From a virus: a stretch of 30,567 bases of DNA. The stretch's first letter is position 1. Each line of letters starts with the position of its first letter. The stretch covers positions 1 to 30,567 of the IMG/VR virus record IMGVR_UViG_3300042894_000571. The stretch is one strand, 5' to 3'. The notes under the pieces are model-generated. The model ran no database searches and had not been told where the DNA came from. It saw only the letters and a list, made by a program, of their open reading frames with translations. This document shows positions 1 through 8,253 of this stretch, piece after piece. The position numbers and the translations under genes were made by a program.

Positions 1-127
1 TTTTTTCAATTTATTTTTAAAAATAATTACAAACGCATTTAAAGGCTGTTTAACAAACGATAAAATATAAACTATATCAATATACCAAAAATACATTATC
101 ATTCTTTAAAACAACTAAAAAGGCTAT
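1..127. repeat. Exact terminal direct repeat (circle overlap), left copy
   Basis: Bases 1-127 are identical to 30441-30567. An exact end-to-end repeat of 127 bases is what a de Bruijn assembler leaves when it closes a circular or circularly permuted genome at a k-mer of 127, so it is more likely an assembly overlap than a biological terminal repeat. Unique genome length is then about 30,440 bp. The stretch is AT-rich, noncoding up to base 123, and joins the lysis genes to the early control region. Confidence 0.9.
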
Positions 128-324
128 TTGCTTAACTTGTGAGCAAACATTTTAATAATAGTAGTAGGTTTAAAAAATCTACTGATAAATCTTAATATCC
201 TTCCTGCATTTGTTGTAGCTGGGCTAATTGAATACTCATAAGCAGCAGCGTCTAATACTTCTTGAATCGGTTGTGGAATCTTGTCTAAGTTTGGCATCTC
301 TATATATTTATTTATAAGTTTCAT
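124..324 (-). CDS. Small protein downstream of endolysin, unknown function
   Basis: A 66-residue protein, last gene of the late transcript before the noncoding control region. Its ATG lies inside the 3' end of the M15 endolysin gene (17-nt overlap), so the two are probably translationally coupled. The N-terminal half is acidic and hydrophilic. The C-terminal third is basic and amphipathic (ILRFISRFF then FKPTTIIKMF), but it is too charged and short for a clear membrane span. Its position suggests a lysis accessory role, but no spanin lipobox or signal peptide is visible. I do not recognise the family. Confidence 0.6.
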   Translation of the reverse strand: MKLINKYIEMPNLDKIPQPIQEVLDAAAYEYSISPATTNAGRILRFISRFFKPTTIIKMFAHKLSK

Positions 325-760
325 AAGTTGTTCTTCCGTTTACTTTTTTTGCTTTTAATACTTGCTTTCTGTTTTTGCCTTTCACATAAGATACGTGAAT
401 CCAACTATAATCAAATTCATTCAAAAGCTGATCAAATTCTAAATTCTTTCTAATGTAGTCAAACACTTCTTTATTGGTTGGTTTGCCTTTTGAATCCATA
501 TCAATATCCATTGCCTGTCCAGAACAATGCTGACTTGTAATACTGCCTTTTATGGCTTGATTTAAGTTTAAACCTCTATATACACTTGTTACGTGTATTG
601 GTGCCTTAAAATGCTCTCTAATTGGCTCAAATACCTTTTCAGCTAATAACTTCATATTATCAATAACTGATTGGTTAGGGTTGTTGTTTACTATTCCTAA
701 TTTATCCGCAGTCGCTGATCTTGTACATTCCTCTAGTGTTAAATGTTTACTTATTTGCAT
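308..760 (-). CDS. Endolysin, M15-type D-Ala-D-Ala carboxypeptidase/endopeptidase
   Basis: A 150-residue peptidoglycan peptidase of the M15 family, expected to cut stem-peptide crosslinks at the end of infection. The zinc-binding signature SQHCSGQAMDID (residues 76-87) supplies H78 and D85, and WIHVS near residue 120 supplies the third ligand H122. That is the complete M15 SxHxxGxAxD plus late-His pattern. The length is that of a single-domain phage M15 lysin with no cell-wall-binding domain. No signal peptide is seen, so release needs a holin, and a candidate gene lies directly upstream and overlaps this start by 14 nt. It follows the portal and connector genes, a usual late position. Confidence 0.9.
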   Translation of the reverse strand: MQISKHLTLEECTRSATADKLGIVNNNPNQSVIDNMKLLAEKVFEPIREHFKAPIHVTSVYRGLNLNQAIKGSITSQHCSGQAMDIDMDSKGKPTNKEVFDYIRKNLEFDQLLNEFDYSWIHVSYVKGKNRKQVLKAKKVNGRTTYETYK

Positions 761-914
761 CTTCTTTTTTTGTTAAAAGTTTATAAATCATTATTCCAGT
801 GTATACTATTGACATAGTCAAAAGCAATAATTTCATTGTGCTTTCAATACTTGTAAATGATAGTCCGAATATCGTACCATTTACCGCTAATACTTCTAAA
901 TTCTTACTTGTCAT
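747..914 (-). CDS. Small membrane protein, candidate holin
   Basis: A 55-residue ORF starting MTSKNLEVLAVNG and ending TKKEDANK. Residues 27-47 (MKLLLLTMSIVYTGIMIYKLL) are a clear transmembrane helix, preceded by a weaker hydrophobic stretch (residues 8-20), and the C-terminus is short and charged. Size, one or two helices and position immediately before the endolysin (14-nt overlap) fit a holin that lets the M15 enzyme reach the cell wall. The ATG overlaps the end of the preceding 35-residue gene by 11 nt, as expected in a coupled lysis cassette. The function is inferred from context and hydropathy only. Confidence 0.65.
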   Translation of the reverse strand: MTSKNLEVLAVNGTIFGLSFTSIESTMKLLLLTMSIVYTGIMIYKLLTKKEDANK

Positions 915-1011
915 TTTTATTTTTGTTTAAATATTCATTCATCTTTTCTATATTTTTTGCTTTAACCTTGTAGGTTAGTTGTTTCGGTTCTTTTGGTTTT
1001 TCCTTTTCCAT
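904..1011 (-). CDS. Very small hydrophilic protein upstream of candidate holin
   Basis: A 35-residue, lysine- and glutamate-rich ORF beginning MEKEKPKEPK. The ATG sits one base after the stop codon of the DUF6712-like gene, and its end overlaps the holin candidate by 11 nt, so it fills the only gap between them in the same direction. No hydrophobic segment or recognisable domain is present. The tight packing supports it as a real gene. The function is unknown. Confidence 0.5.
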   Translation of the reverse strand: MEKEKPKEPKQLTYKVKAKNIEKMNEYLNKNKNDK

Positions 1012-1012
1012 C

Positions 1013-1513
1013 TTATAATACCCATCCTATCGGGTTTGGTTTAGTATCTGGATACATATCTGAATTACTATTGGTCCAGTATTCTGGAAACATAGCACTA
1101 GCATTAATAGCCATATAATCAACAAATCGTTTAGCGTAAAAATCGGCAAACGTTCTGTGCTTTTGCACTAAAATATCTAGTTCTTCTTTTGAAACGTTTT
1201 CGCTGTTATCTGTACGGTGTTTAAATACGCCACCGTTTCTAACTTGATAATTAGCAAATGGCAAATAATCCACCATTGCAAAGTGAATCAACATAGGTTG
1301 TACATAATCAGTAACCAAATTAAGATAGTTACCTGTTAAAGTAGTGGTATCTATTTTAGTTGTGATAGCATCGTATAATTTAGTCCCTAAATAGTTTTGC
1401 AAGTGCATCTGCTGAGCTATCTTTATAAACTGAATAAATAAGTCAGTATCTACATTACCATTTAAGATAGTGTTTGCTTTTAGGTCTTTCGGTGTGATAA
1501 ATAGTGTTGTCAT
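1013..1513 (-). CDS. Head-tail connector-like protein (DUF6712-like)
   Basis: A 166-residue protein starting MTTLFITPKDL, with an N-terminal segment GNVDTDLFIQFIKIAQQMHL followed by QNYLGTKLY. I recognise this as the pattern of the DUF6712-type proteins encoded next to portal genes in Bacteroidota phages. It resembles head-completion/adaptor proteins, which are mostly helical and dock under the portal. The gene starts two bases after the portal stop codon, which supports a connector job. The connector role is inferred from position and pattern; no catalytic motif is present. Confidence 0.65.
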   Translation of the reverse strand: MTTLFITPKDLKANTILNGNVDTDLFIQFIKIAQQMHLQNYLGTKLYDAITTKIDTTTLTGNYLNLVTDYVQPMLIHFAMVDYLPFANYQVRNGGVFKHRTDNSENVSKEELDILVQKHRTFADFYAKRFVDYMAINASAMFPEYWTNSNSDMYPDTKPNPIGWVL

Positions 1514-1515
1514 AA

Positions 1516-3258
1516 TTACATATCGTGCGGAGCAATGTACGCTTTAGGGTTATTAGTTGGTGCTATCTCTCCTGCTCTTCTTACATCCGCTGGTGTTGAT
1601 GGTTGTGCTGCTGTATTTTTACCGCTTCCAATTTTTCTATACATTTCACGAACCCAGAAATGTTTGCAAGTTCCGAATGGAAAAGCATCTGAAAGTTTGC
1701 CACCACCTTTCCAAAGAAATATATCATAAGGTTGGTCTGGGTTTGGGTTCATACCAAATCCTGGGTTTACATTGTTTTGGCTCATTGCTTCTATATCTTC
1801 TTTTCGGTAAAGTTTATTAGCAGCCATCATTTTTTTACAAAACTGTCTTTCTGGCGATGCATTACCACCGTATCTATATCGTGTAATATATAATTTTGTG
1901 TCTTGTCCTGAAACGCTTTTAGTTCTTGCAGTACCTGTTGATACCTCGGCTAAAAAAGTAGCGTTTAAATTTTCTGTTTGTGCATCTAATTCTGTTTCTG
2001 TTTCGTAGTTTACAGGTTCTGAACTTATCAATTCCCACTCGTTTAAATCTATATCTTCACCGTATTGTGAAAGGTCAATAGTATGCTCACTTAAACTTGC
2101 TGTTGGCTGTGTAGGTTCTACTTCTACTGTTAGTTCATTATCACCATCTAACGGTTGTAGATTTTTAAAATAAAGGTTTAATGAAATATCATTAAAAGCT
2201 AAAATTTTATTGAAGTCTTTTATTAGTAAATTTTGAAATGGTTTTATAACTGTATTTTGCATTAAAATAGTAGCAGTTTGCAATTCGTCTGCATTGTTAC
2301 CGAATCCAGTATTGTCTTTAATGCCCAGAAGCATAGGGCTTATAACTCTATGTCCAATCATAATTTTTCTCATTGCTTCATCTGCAATAAATTGGTATTG
2401 ATTGTGTGCGTCTGATAACTGAATTGGGTTTATAGTAGCCCCATAGTTATTATTATCGTTAAAAGATAGGATGAACCGACCTGCGTTAGAACTCCCGCCA
2501 AACTTGTTTTGTATATTTCTCTCAATATCCCTTTGCTCTGTTTCGGTCGGTGTCCCATTATTGAAATTTATTAGACAGCTCGGACTCATACCGTTAAGTA
2601 TGTTGTTTAGGTGGAAATTCGACACCTCCTCCTCGATCTCACAGTATTGTAAACAGCCCTGAAAATCAACGGGGCTATAAAAGTAAAAGCCTGTTTTGTA
2701 AGGTTTTATGTATAGTATTTCTTCACCACCATTACCAAAGCCAAAAGCAGGTATTTCTAAAGGTTTGTTTTGTCTGTTTACTTTTGTCCAATCTTCAGCA
2801 TAAAAATAATTTTCTACTTCGCCATCTTCATTACATTTACCGCTTCTTAAAGTTTCAATAGGAAAGTGATTGCACTCAACTATTCGTGTTTTATCGATTG
2901 AATAAACAACCTGCACTGCACATTGTCCCATCGCTTTCAAATCATAACACAATCTTTCAGTTGTATCGTCATCAAACAAAAGCATAGCTTGTGCATAATC
3001 TTCTGGCTTTAATAACTTATCACTTGCATCTATTCCTTTTCCGTATATCATTTGACTGATACCGTTTACTATTGCGTTGTTTGTAGGTGATCCGTTAATC
3101 CTATCTTGCAAGTATCCAAAATAGTTGTTATCTTCACCGTAATTAATCCAGTCTTGGTTTCTTACTTCAACTACTTTCGGGCTTGTATAAGTTGCTAAAT
3201 TTACAACACCAATTCCGCCCATCTTTTTAGGCTCTATTTTATTTATTTTTCGTTTCAT
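1516..3258 (-). CDS. Portal protein
   Basis: A 580-residue protein. The N-terminal two thirds have the layout of portal proteins of Bacteroidota siphophages: an early segment with QDWINYGEDNNYFGYLQDR, then NAIVNGISQMIYGKG, and a middle part with GHRVISPMLLGI leading to an FNKILAFN helix. It would form the dodecameric ring through which DNA is packaged and where the connector docks. After an acidic linker (about residues 375-430) comes a separate C-terminal domain with FCKKMMAANKLYRKEDI, NPGFG, a KGGG turn and CKHFWVREMY. I associate that block with capsid-processing or structural proteins of related phages. The ATG overlaps the preceding gene's stop (ATGA). Confidence 0.85.
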   Translation of the reverse strand: MKRKINKIEPKKMGGIGVVNLATYTSPKVVEVRNQDWINYGEDNNYFGYLQDRINGSPTNNAIVNGISQMIYGKGIDASDKLLKPEDYAQAMLLFDDDTTERLCYDLKAMGQCAVQVVYSIDKTRIVECNHFPIETLRSGKCNEDGEVENYFYAEDWTKVNRQNKPLEIPAFGFGNGGEEILYIKPYKTGFYFYSPVDFQGCLQYCEIEEEVSNFHLNNILNGMSPSCLINFNNGTPTETEQRDIERNIQNKFGGSSNAGRFILSFNDNNNYGATINPIQLSDAHNQYQFIADEAMRKIMIGHRVISPMLLGIKDNTGFGNNADELQTATILMQNTVIKPFQNLLIKDFNKILAFNDISLNLYFKNLQPLDGDNELTVEVEPTQPTASLSEHTIDLSQYGEDIDLNEWELISSEPVNYETETELDAQTENLNATFLAEVSTGTARTKSVSGQDTKLYITRYRYGGNASPERQFCKKMMAANKLYRKEDIEAMSQNNVNPGFGMNPNPDQPYDIFLWKGGGKLSDAFPFGTCKHFWVREMYRKIGSGKNTAAQPSTPADVRRAGEIAPTNNPKAYIAPHDM

Positions 3259-3611
3259 ATTTTATAGAAATTGTTGTCAATATTAGGCAACGTATATTGT
3301 CCTTCGTTTATTGAATAGTCTTGTATTGTTGTATCATCTGCTATGCAAAAAACTCTGTCTTTATAATAAATATCTTCTGTTGAATCACGATTGTAAACTT
3401 TCAAATTGTAAAAGGTATTTACTTGCAAAAAATCTGATGTAACAACAACGGCATTAGTTAAGTCTTTTTGATATACCACTTGTGAAGGGTATCTTGTATA
3501 AACTGTTTTAGTTGTCTCATCTGTAAATTCAAATACCAAATCAACAAGGGTTGTATTTACCGTTGGTATTATAGTTATGGTCTCGTCAAAAATTTGTCTT
3601 AATACTATCAT
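3255..3611 (-). CDS. Virion-associated protein of unknown function between tail tube and portal
   Basis: A 118-residue protein beginning MIVLRQIFDETITIIPTV. An upstream TTG at 3659 would add 16 residues but lies inside a terminator hairpin, so the ATG at 3611 is preferred. The sequence is rich in beta-prone Thr/Val stretches with little charge, typical of a small structural protein. It ends in an ATGA overlap with the portal gene. The motif CGTTATA lies 4-5 nt before the ATG and recurs before other late genes. I do not recognise the family. Confidence 0.7.
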   Translation of the reverse strand: MIVLRQIFDETITIIPTVNTTLVDLVFEFTDETTKTVYTRYPSQVVYQKDLTNAVVVTSDFLQVNTFYNLKVYNRDSTEDIYYKDRVFCIADDTTIQDYSINEGQYTLPNIDNNFYKI

Positions 3612-3642
3612 AACAATATAACGTGAACTTATTTTATTTTGT

Positions 3643-3672
3643 AAAAAAAAAGCACCCAATAAATTGAGTGCT
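3643..3672 (-). terminator. Intrinsic terminator after tail-tube gene
   Basis: On the minus strand a hairpin pairs AGCACTCAAT with ATTGGGTGCT (one T-G wobble) and is followed by nine T residues. It lies between the tail-tube gene and the portal-proximal gene, so it probably lowers expression of portal and lysis genes relative to tail tube and capsid. Confidence 0.85.
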
Positions 3673-3694
3673 AATTCTAAACCTGTTCATATCC

Positions 3695-4231
3695 CTATGC
3701 AGGTGTAATTTGTGTTGGTGTTGCTCCTCCAGCTATTTTAGTTGTTACCAAGTTAGCAGTGATAAACTGTGCCATTAAAGGCTCTTGTCCTGTAATAGTT
3801 AAAGAATAACCGTTTAAGTCGCCTAGGGCTACTCCTGTGCTAATTGTACCGTTAACATCGCATCCTCTAGTCATACCTACTGAAAGATAGTTACCGTTGT
3901 TATCTTGTACAAATACGTGTGGTCTAGTTGCTATAACTTTAGCTAGTTCCACTTGTGTCGGTGCATCTAATTTTGTCAAAACTAAAGTAAGTGTTTGCTC
4001 AAAAAAAGTTGTTCCGTTGTCATTACTTGATGTAATGGTTTGTTCTAATCCCGATGCTGATTTAACATCGTATTGAAATAAAGTGTAAGTAGTACCGCTA
4101 AATGCAGTTACTATTCCACCTGTTATTGTAGCTGTTCCCAAAGTACCGTAGTCGGCTAGAAATATTTTCTGTATTCCTCCGACCGCGTCTTTACAGGCTA
4201 ACTTACGTCCAGTGCTCATTAAACAAGCCAT
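3695..4231 (-). CDS. Putative major tail tube protein
   Basis: A 178-residue protein starting MACLMSTGRKLACKDAVGG. The central segment TSSNDNGTTFFEQTLTLVL, followed by RPHVFVQDNNGNY and a C-terminal LGDLNGYSLTITGQEP, matches what I recall of a conserved Bacteroidota phage structural protein placed next to the major capsid gene. The beta-rich composition and size fit a tail-tube subunit. It is bracketed by two intrinsic terminators (4255-4278 upstream, 3643-3672 downstream), which suggests its own dosage control, as expected for a high-copy virion protein. The tube assignment is inferred; a minor capsid or cement protein is the main alternative. Confidence 0.6.
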   Translation of the reverse strand: MACLMSTGRKLACKDAVGGIQKIFLADYGTLGTATITGGIVTAFSGTTYTLFQYDVKSASGLEQTITSSNDNGTTFFEQTLTLVLTKLDAPTQVELAKVIATRPHVFVQDNNGNYLSVGMTRGCDVNGTISTGVALGDLNGYSLTITGQEPLMAQFITANLVTTKIAGGATPTQITPA

Positions 4232-4254
4232 ATTTGTATATTTATTAAGTTAAT

Positions 4255-4278
4255 AAAAAAGGGCTACCTAAATAGCCC
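4255..4278 (-). terminator. Intrinsic terminator after major capsid gene
   Basis: On the minus strand the hairpin pairs GGGCTA with TAGCCC and is followed by six T residues. It lies just after the capsid stop codon (4285) and before the putative tail-tube ATG. Confidence 0.85.
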
Positions 4279-4284
4279 CTTGAT

Positions 4285-5196
4285 TTATGCTATTCCGTAT
4301 GTTACTGAATCCGCTCCAATTCCAACTTGCAAACCTCTTGAAAAACGTGCAATGAAACGAACATTTTTAGATCCATCTATGTCTGCCATATCGATAGTTT
4401 TAACTACGTTAGCATCGTCAGCTAAACCAAATCCAACAAACAAGTTAGAAATTTGAGTAGCTACCATTGTGTTAGCAGGTAAACCATTTGCAACGAATAC
4501 AGGTACACCATCGAAAGTTAATTCTTGACCGTTGTACCATTGTGTTCCTAATCCTTGTACACCATTGTTTGAAGTAGCTGCAACGCTAAATCCACCAAGT
4601 GCTCTTACGTATGCTTTCGCTACGTTTTGAGAAACAAAGATTCTTAAATCTTCTGTACCGTACAAAGCAGCAGGAATAACATCTACAACTCTACCCATTT
4701 CTGCGATTACGTTTGATGAAGTAATTGTTAAAGGTGTTCCAACAACTGCAGCACCATCAGTTTTAAGTAATTTACCCAATCCGTTTGTAGCATTCCACAA
4801 GAAAGTTTCAGTATCGATAGCAATATCTTTTAAAACTTTAGCGATAAAGAAATCAGAAAAGTTTGAAGGCATAACATCAAATGAACTGTAACCCATTGAA
4901 GTTGCTTCCCAATCTTGCTCGAATGGTGTTTTACAAAGTTGTAAGTTTACTTGTTTTTCTGCAACAGTTAGTACCTTGTCAGATAGTGTTACTACACCTG
5001 TATCGGTAAAGTCACAAGTTGCATCTTGAACAAGTCCAGAAATAACCGCTTTTTTTACAGTAGCTTTAAATTTCACATTTGGAATTACAGTAACTCCATT
5101 GTTTGCGATTGTGTTCGCACTTAATACCGCAGCAGCGATATACTTACCAGCGAATTCGCCAGCATAATTTGATGTAATCGTAGGTTGATTAGCCAT
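4285..5196 (-). CDS. Major capsid protein
   Basis: A 303-residue protein. It is the largest product in the head block with capsid-like composition: many small and aliphatic residues, few charges. The layout fits a HK97-fold capsid protein of Bacteroidota phages: an N-terminal arm with NYAGEFAGKYIAAAVLSANT, a central helix region around FDVMPSNFSDFFIAKVLKDI, and a C-terminal beta region with DGVPVFVANGL and FIARFSRGLQVG. The preceding gene is an acidic scaffold-like protein, the usual partner in capsid assembly, and a strong terminator follows directly. No delta-domain cleavage site can be fixed by eye, although an XkdF-like protease is encoded elsewhere on the genome. Confidence 0.85.
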   Translation of the reverse strand: MANQPTITSNYAGEFAGKYIAAAVLSANTIANNGVTVIPNVKFKATVKKAVISGLVQDATCDFTDTGVVTLSDKVLTVAEKQVNLQLCKTPFEQDWEATSMGYSSFDVMPSNFSDFFIAKVLKDIAIDTETFLWNATNGLGKLLKTDGAAVVGTPLTITSSNVIAEMGRVVDVIPAALYGTEDLRIFVSQNVAKAYVRALGGFSVAATSNNGVQGLGTQWYNGQELTFDGVPVFVANGLPANTMVATQISNLFVGFGLADDANVVKTIDMADIDGSKNVRFIARFSRGLQVGIGADSVTYGIA

Positions 5197-5223
5197 AGTT
5201 TTTAAATTTTAATTATTAATATT

Positions 5224-5799
5224 TTATTTTGACAACATTGCCATTATTCGTGATTCTGTTCCTGATATATTTAAACCAGTGTTTTGTTTACCTAAACTTA
5301 CCTTTTCGGTTGGTTTATGTGTTGTTGGTTTTGTAGCACTAACTGAAGATAAAGTTGCTTTCATTTCTGTTTGCATACCGCTCAAGGCATCTAGCTTGGC
5401 TTGTAATTCATCAATTTTAGGTTGTACTGCTTCCATTACTAAGGCAATTACTTCTTCGATTGTAGGTGGTACTTCTGCAAGTTCTTCAACTACTACTTCC
5501 TCAACTGTTTCTTCTACTTTTTCAGTTGCTAATTCTTCTTCAATTACTTCCTCTTCTTTCAAGGCTTCAACTTCACCAATGATACCGATTTCAGTAACGT
5601 AAATTTTATTACCGTTTTCTAAAAGGTATTCGCCTACTTCTAATGGCTCTTTAATTTCACCGTTAATAGCAAAGATAGGATCACCTACTGCAAAGCTATC
5701 CGATTCAACAACTGTTCCGTTGTCTAGTGTTTGTTGTTCTAGCTTAACTTTGATGTTAAGCAAAGCAGTAATTCTGCTCAATACATCTGTATTTTTCAT
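5224..5799 (-). CDS. Scaffold-like capsid assembly protein
   Basis: A 191-residue protein with a small N-terminal beta domain (residues about 15-75, DNGTVVESDSFAVGDPIF then NGNKIYVTEIG). A very acidic Glu/Val stretch (about 78-110), a coiled-coil segment (PKIDELQAKLDALSGMQTEM) and a Ser/Thr/Lys-rich tail follow. Acidic, helical, low-complexity proteins encoded immediately before the major capsid gene commonly act as scaffolds that are lost on maturation. The NDNGxxxEGDxLxxGxxV-style N-terminal domain is common before capsid genes in Bacteroidota phages. The role is inferred from composition and position. Confidence 0.6.
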   Translation of the reverse strand: MKNTDVLSRITALLNIKVKLEQQTLDNGTVVESDSFAVGDPIFAINGEIKEPLEVGEYLLENGNKIYVTEIGIIGEVEALKEEEVIEEELATEKVEETVEEVVVEELAEVPPTIEEVIALVMEAVQPKIDELQAKLDALSGMQTEMKATLSSVSATKPTTHKPTEKVSLGKQNTGLNISGTESRIMAMLSK

Positions 5800-5858
5800 A
5801 GTTTAATTTTTAAATTTCTAATATAACGAAATGATTGTTTTTTTTGCATTTTCATTTT

Positions 5859-6026
5859 TTATCCTAATACTTCATCTAATCTATCAGCTTGTAAAAACCA
5901 ATAGCCATCACCTTCTTGAATGTCTGTCCAAGTTAGTGTTCCTCCTGATGGCAATTCAAAATAAGCGTTTACAGTATCTAATGCTGTTTGTGCTTCCTCG
6001 TAAGTGTTGTATCTATATTCTACCAT
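5859..6026 (-). CDS. Small fibre-associated protein
   Basis: A 55-residue ORF beginning MVEYRYNTYEEAQTALD and ending LQADRLDEVLG. The ATG lies 7 nt inside the end of the preceding receptor-binding protein gene. Small acidic proteins with a YxTYEEAxxALDxVNA start and a Trp-rich centre often follow fibre genes and may act as fibre chaperones or tip subunits. It fills the gap before the scaffold gene and is too short to appear with a 60-codon cutoff. The role is inferred. Confidence 0.6.
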   Translation of the reverse strand: MVEYRYNTYEEAQTALDTVNAYFELPSGGTLTWTDIQEGDGYWFLQADRLDEVLG

Positions 6027-6997
6027 ACGTTATAATATGTGTTAATGTTTGATTCTATTCCTGTTCTATTTGATGTTCCTACAAATGATATTACTTCTGT
6101 AATATAACCATTCATAAAAACATTTATTGAATATTGTCCTAATCTTATTATTATGTTATTACCTGTCATAGGTGCTTGTACCGTAGTTGGTGTAAGTAAA
6201 CCTCCATTAGCGTAAGCATTTACAACAGACGAACCGCATATTAATTCATATAATCTAGGTTGATTTGCTACATTTCCATTACTCCAAATAGTAACGTTTC
6301 TATATGCTATGTTAGCCGCTTGAGGCAACCAAAATAAATTTGTGTTTACAGTATCACCCATAGATAATATTGCATTGTTGGTAGTAGCTAATAAAGAATT
6401 TCCAAGTGCATAACTAGATACATTGTTTAAAGGTACAGAAGCGTCAGCTAAAGTCAATCTTTGACTACTAGCACTTGTAAACCTTACCGCTACTTTACCG
6501 CCTGATGTTTGTAAATTTCCTAATTCTACTAACCTTGGTTGATTTCCTGCTGCTGTTTGTGTTACGTTTTTACCATTACCGCTTTGGTCATACCACGTAA
6601 CCACAAGTATATCTTGATTTGTATTTACACCATCAGGATTAGTATATCCATTTACAATAGAAGCACAAAACTGTCCTAAATTAGTAGCTGTTGTTGATGC
6701 TCCTGATGCATAAGTTATAGGGCTATCTAATCCTATTGTATAAAATGAATTAAAAGAAACGTTTACCTCTGTTGTTGTTGCACTTGGTGTTGTTGTTGTT
6801 CTTCTTACCCTTAAACAAAAGCCTGTATAAGCACTCCTTAATTTTCGTAAAGAATAAGCGTGATGTGCTGATGGATATAAATCTAAAATATAAGAAAAAT
6901 TACTCCAAACAAGATTGTTACCAAGGTAAACCGAACTGATTTGATTTGTACCAAACTTTATATCTGTTAAACTATTTAATCCTAGTGCTATACTCAT
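6020..6997 (-). CDS. Receptor-binding tail protein with arabinofuranosidase-B/lectin-like domain
   Basis: A 325-residue fibre or tip protein. A short N-terminal attachment segment (residues 1-35, MSIALGLNSLTDIKFG) is followed by AYSLRKLRSAYTGFCLRVRR. That resembles the start of the alpha-L-arabinofuranosidase B catalytic/lectin domain found on many Bacteroidota phage tail proteins. WYDQSGNGKNVTQ and QPRLVELG then match the same fold, and the C-terminal half resembles a jelly-roll lectin. It probably binds or trims host surface glycan. It overlaps the preceding fibre gene by four bases (ATGA) and the following 55-residue gene by seven, so the fibre genes form a coupled group. Confidence 0.7.
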   Translation of the reverse strand: MSIALGLNSLTDIKFGTNQISSVYLGNNLVWSNFSYILDLYPSAHHAYSLRKLRSAYTGFCLRVRRTTTTPSATTTEVNVSFNSFYTIGLDSPITYASGASTTATNLGQFCASIVNGYTNPDGVNTNQDILVVTWYDQSGNGKNVTQTAAGNQPRLVELGNLQTSGGKVAVRFTSASSQRLTLADASVPLNNVSSYALGNSLLATTNNAILSMGDTVNTNLFWLPQAANIAYRNVTIWSNGNVANQPRLYELICGSSVVNAYANGGLLTPTTVQAPMTGNNIIIRLGQYSINVFMNGYITEVISFVGTSNRTGIESNINTYYNVW

Positions 6998-8253
6998 ACT
7001 ATAAAATAAAGTGTTGTAGCATCTTTTGTTCCAATAGCAGCATATTCAGCAGCTGTTACCGTTGTTATTGTATTTGTTGTGTATGTTGTAGCTACGTTCT
7101 TTGATATTTTACCTGCAATATCAGTAGCTAATCCGCTGTATTGAGTATTTGTAGCATTGTCTCCTGTATTGCTTCCGCTTAAAGTACTGATACCTAATTT
7201 AGAACGTATTAAAGTAGCTGTTAATTGTTTGTTTTTCCAAAGGTCTGTACTGCTTTCGTATTGTAAAAAATCCTCATTCGCTAAAGTATTATCTATATAA
7301 ACATTGTGAAGCTCGTCTAATTCCCAACCGTTCATTACTTTTACGTAAATCTTACCTTGTATTGCGTGTGCGTATTCTACGTAACCAATAATTACAATAT
7401 GTCCTGTTAATCCCGTTGGTTTAATGTTTGTTAGTCTTCCCGCAGTTGTAGGTGATAAATATAAAACGTCACCATCTACCCAAGTTTCACCTTGTAAAGA
7501 TCCCGTTGTATTTATATCCTCAATTTGACCCATTGTGATAATGAATCCTTCTTGATTTGTAGCAATAGTTTCAGTTACTAATCCAATTGTGTCAGCTGAA
7601 TTAGCATCGTTATTACCTTGTGCTAATTGAACTGCTAATTTTTGACCTTGTGCTCCGCTTATTCTTACCGCTTGATAATTAGCTTTTGTTAGTGTTGTGT
7701 TCGGTGTAACTTTATTAACAACCCTTGCTACTAAATCAACTCCATTTTTTAAAACAACAGTACCGCCTTTTAATGTAGTTTCTGAACTTCCTAAATTATC
7801 ATTCCATTTTGTTGTTCCTACTGTTGGAGTTCCTGTTGGTGTTATATCTAAAGTAACTTGACCAGCTTTTAATTCAAATTCCCCTAAATCAACATTTGTA
7901 GTTGCACCTGTGTAAGGAACAAATCCTGTTACTGATGGAATTGTAGGCTTGTTTAATATTTGTGCATCGCCACTTGTAGCATTCCAATCAGCGTTTACGT
8001 TTACCTCAGCACCTGATGCTATTCCTGCAAGTTTGTTTTTTTCGGTAGTTGTATAGTCTTCAGTGCTTAATCCTTTACCTGTTACTTTATCTACTTTTAA
8101 AGCATCTTGACTGTTTACATAGGCTGTTGTAGCTAATCCATCTATTAACTTTGCTACTGTTACCTTTTTAGTTGTTGATTGATTTACAATAGGTAATACA
8201 TCGCCTGTATCTAATGTTGTGACTAAATCTAATTCACTTATTTTCTTATCCAT
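6994..8253 (-). CDS. Tail fibre protein
   Basis: A 419-residue fibre-like protein. The N-terminus MDKKISELDLVTTLDTGDVLP is a typical virion-attachment sequence of Bacteroidota phage fibres. Residues about 55-105 hold the common fibre repeat motif YTTTEKNKLAGIASGAEVN then LNKPTIPS. The middle domain (about 160-310) is beta-rich and contains EGFIITMGQIEDINT and a WVDGDVLYLSP turn, seen in many phage fibre/spike modules. The tail has SGSNTGDNATNTQYSGLA and an end ATTLYFIV. It is flanked by overlapping small and receptor-binding genes. The charge-poor Thr/Asn/Gly-rich composition supports a trimeric fibre. Confidence 0.75.
   Translation of the reverse strand: MDKKISELDLVTTLDTGDVLPIVNQSTTKKVTVAKLIDGLATTAYVNSQDALKVDKVTGKGLSTEDYTTTEKNKLAGIASGAEVNVNADWNATSGDAQILNKPTIPSVTGFVPYTGATTNVDLGEFELKAGQVTLDITPTGTPTVGTTKWNDNLGSSETTLKGGTVVLKNGVDLVARVVNKVTPNTTLTKANYQAVRISGAQGQKLAVQLAQGNNDANSADTIGLVTETIATNQEGFIITMGQIEDINTTGSLQGETWVDGDVLYLSPTTAGRLTNIKPTGLTGHIVIIGYVEYAHAIQGKIYVKVMNGWELDELHNVYIDNTLANEDFLQYESSTDLWKNKQLTATLIRSKLGISTLSGSNTGDNATNTQYSGLATDIAGKISKNVATTYTTNTITTVTAAEYAAIGTKDATTLYFIV

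Noticed and set aside
1535-1820. Plus-strand ORFs opposite the portal gene
   Set aside because: Antisense shadows of a well-supported gene; no promoter or leader on the plus strand.
3612-3659. N-terminal extension of the small protein before portal
   Set aside because: The upstream start is a TTG lying in a terminator hairpin; the ATG at 3611 is better.
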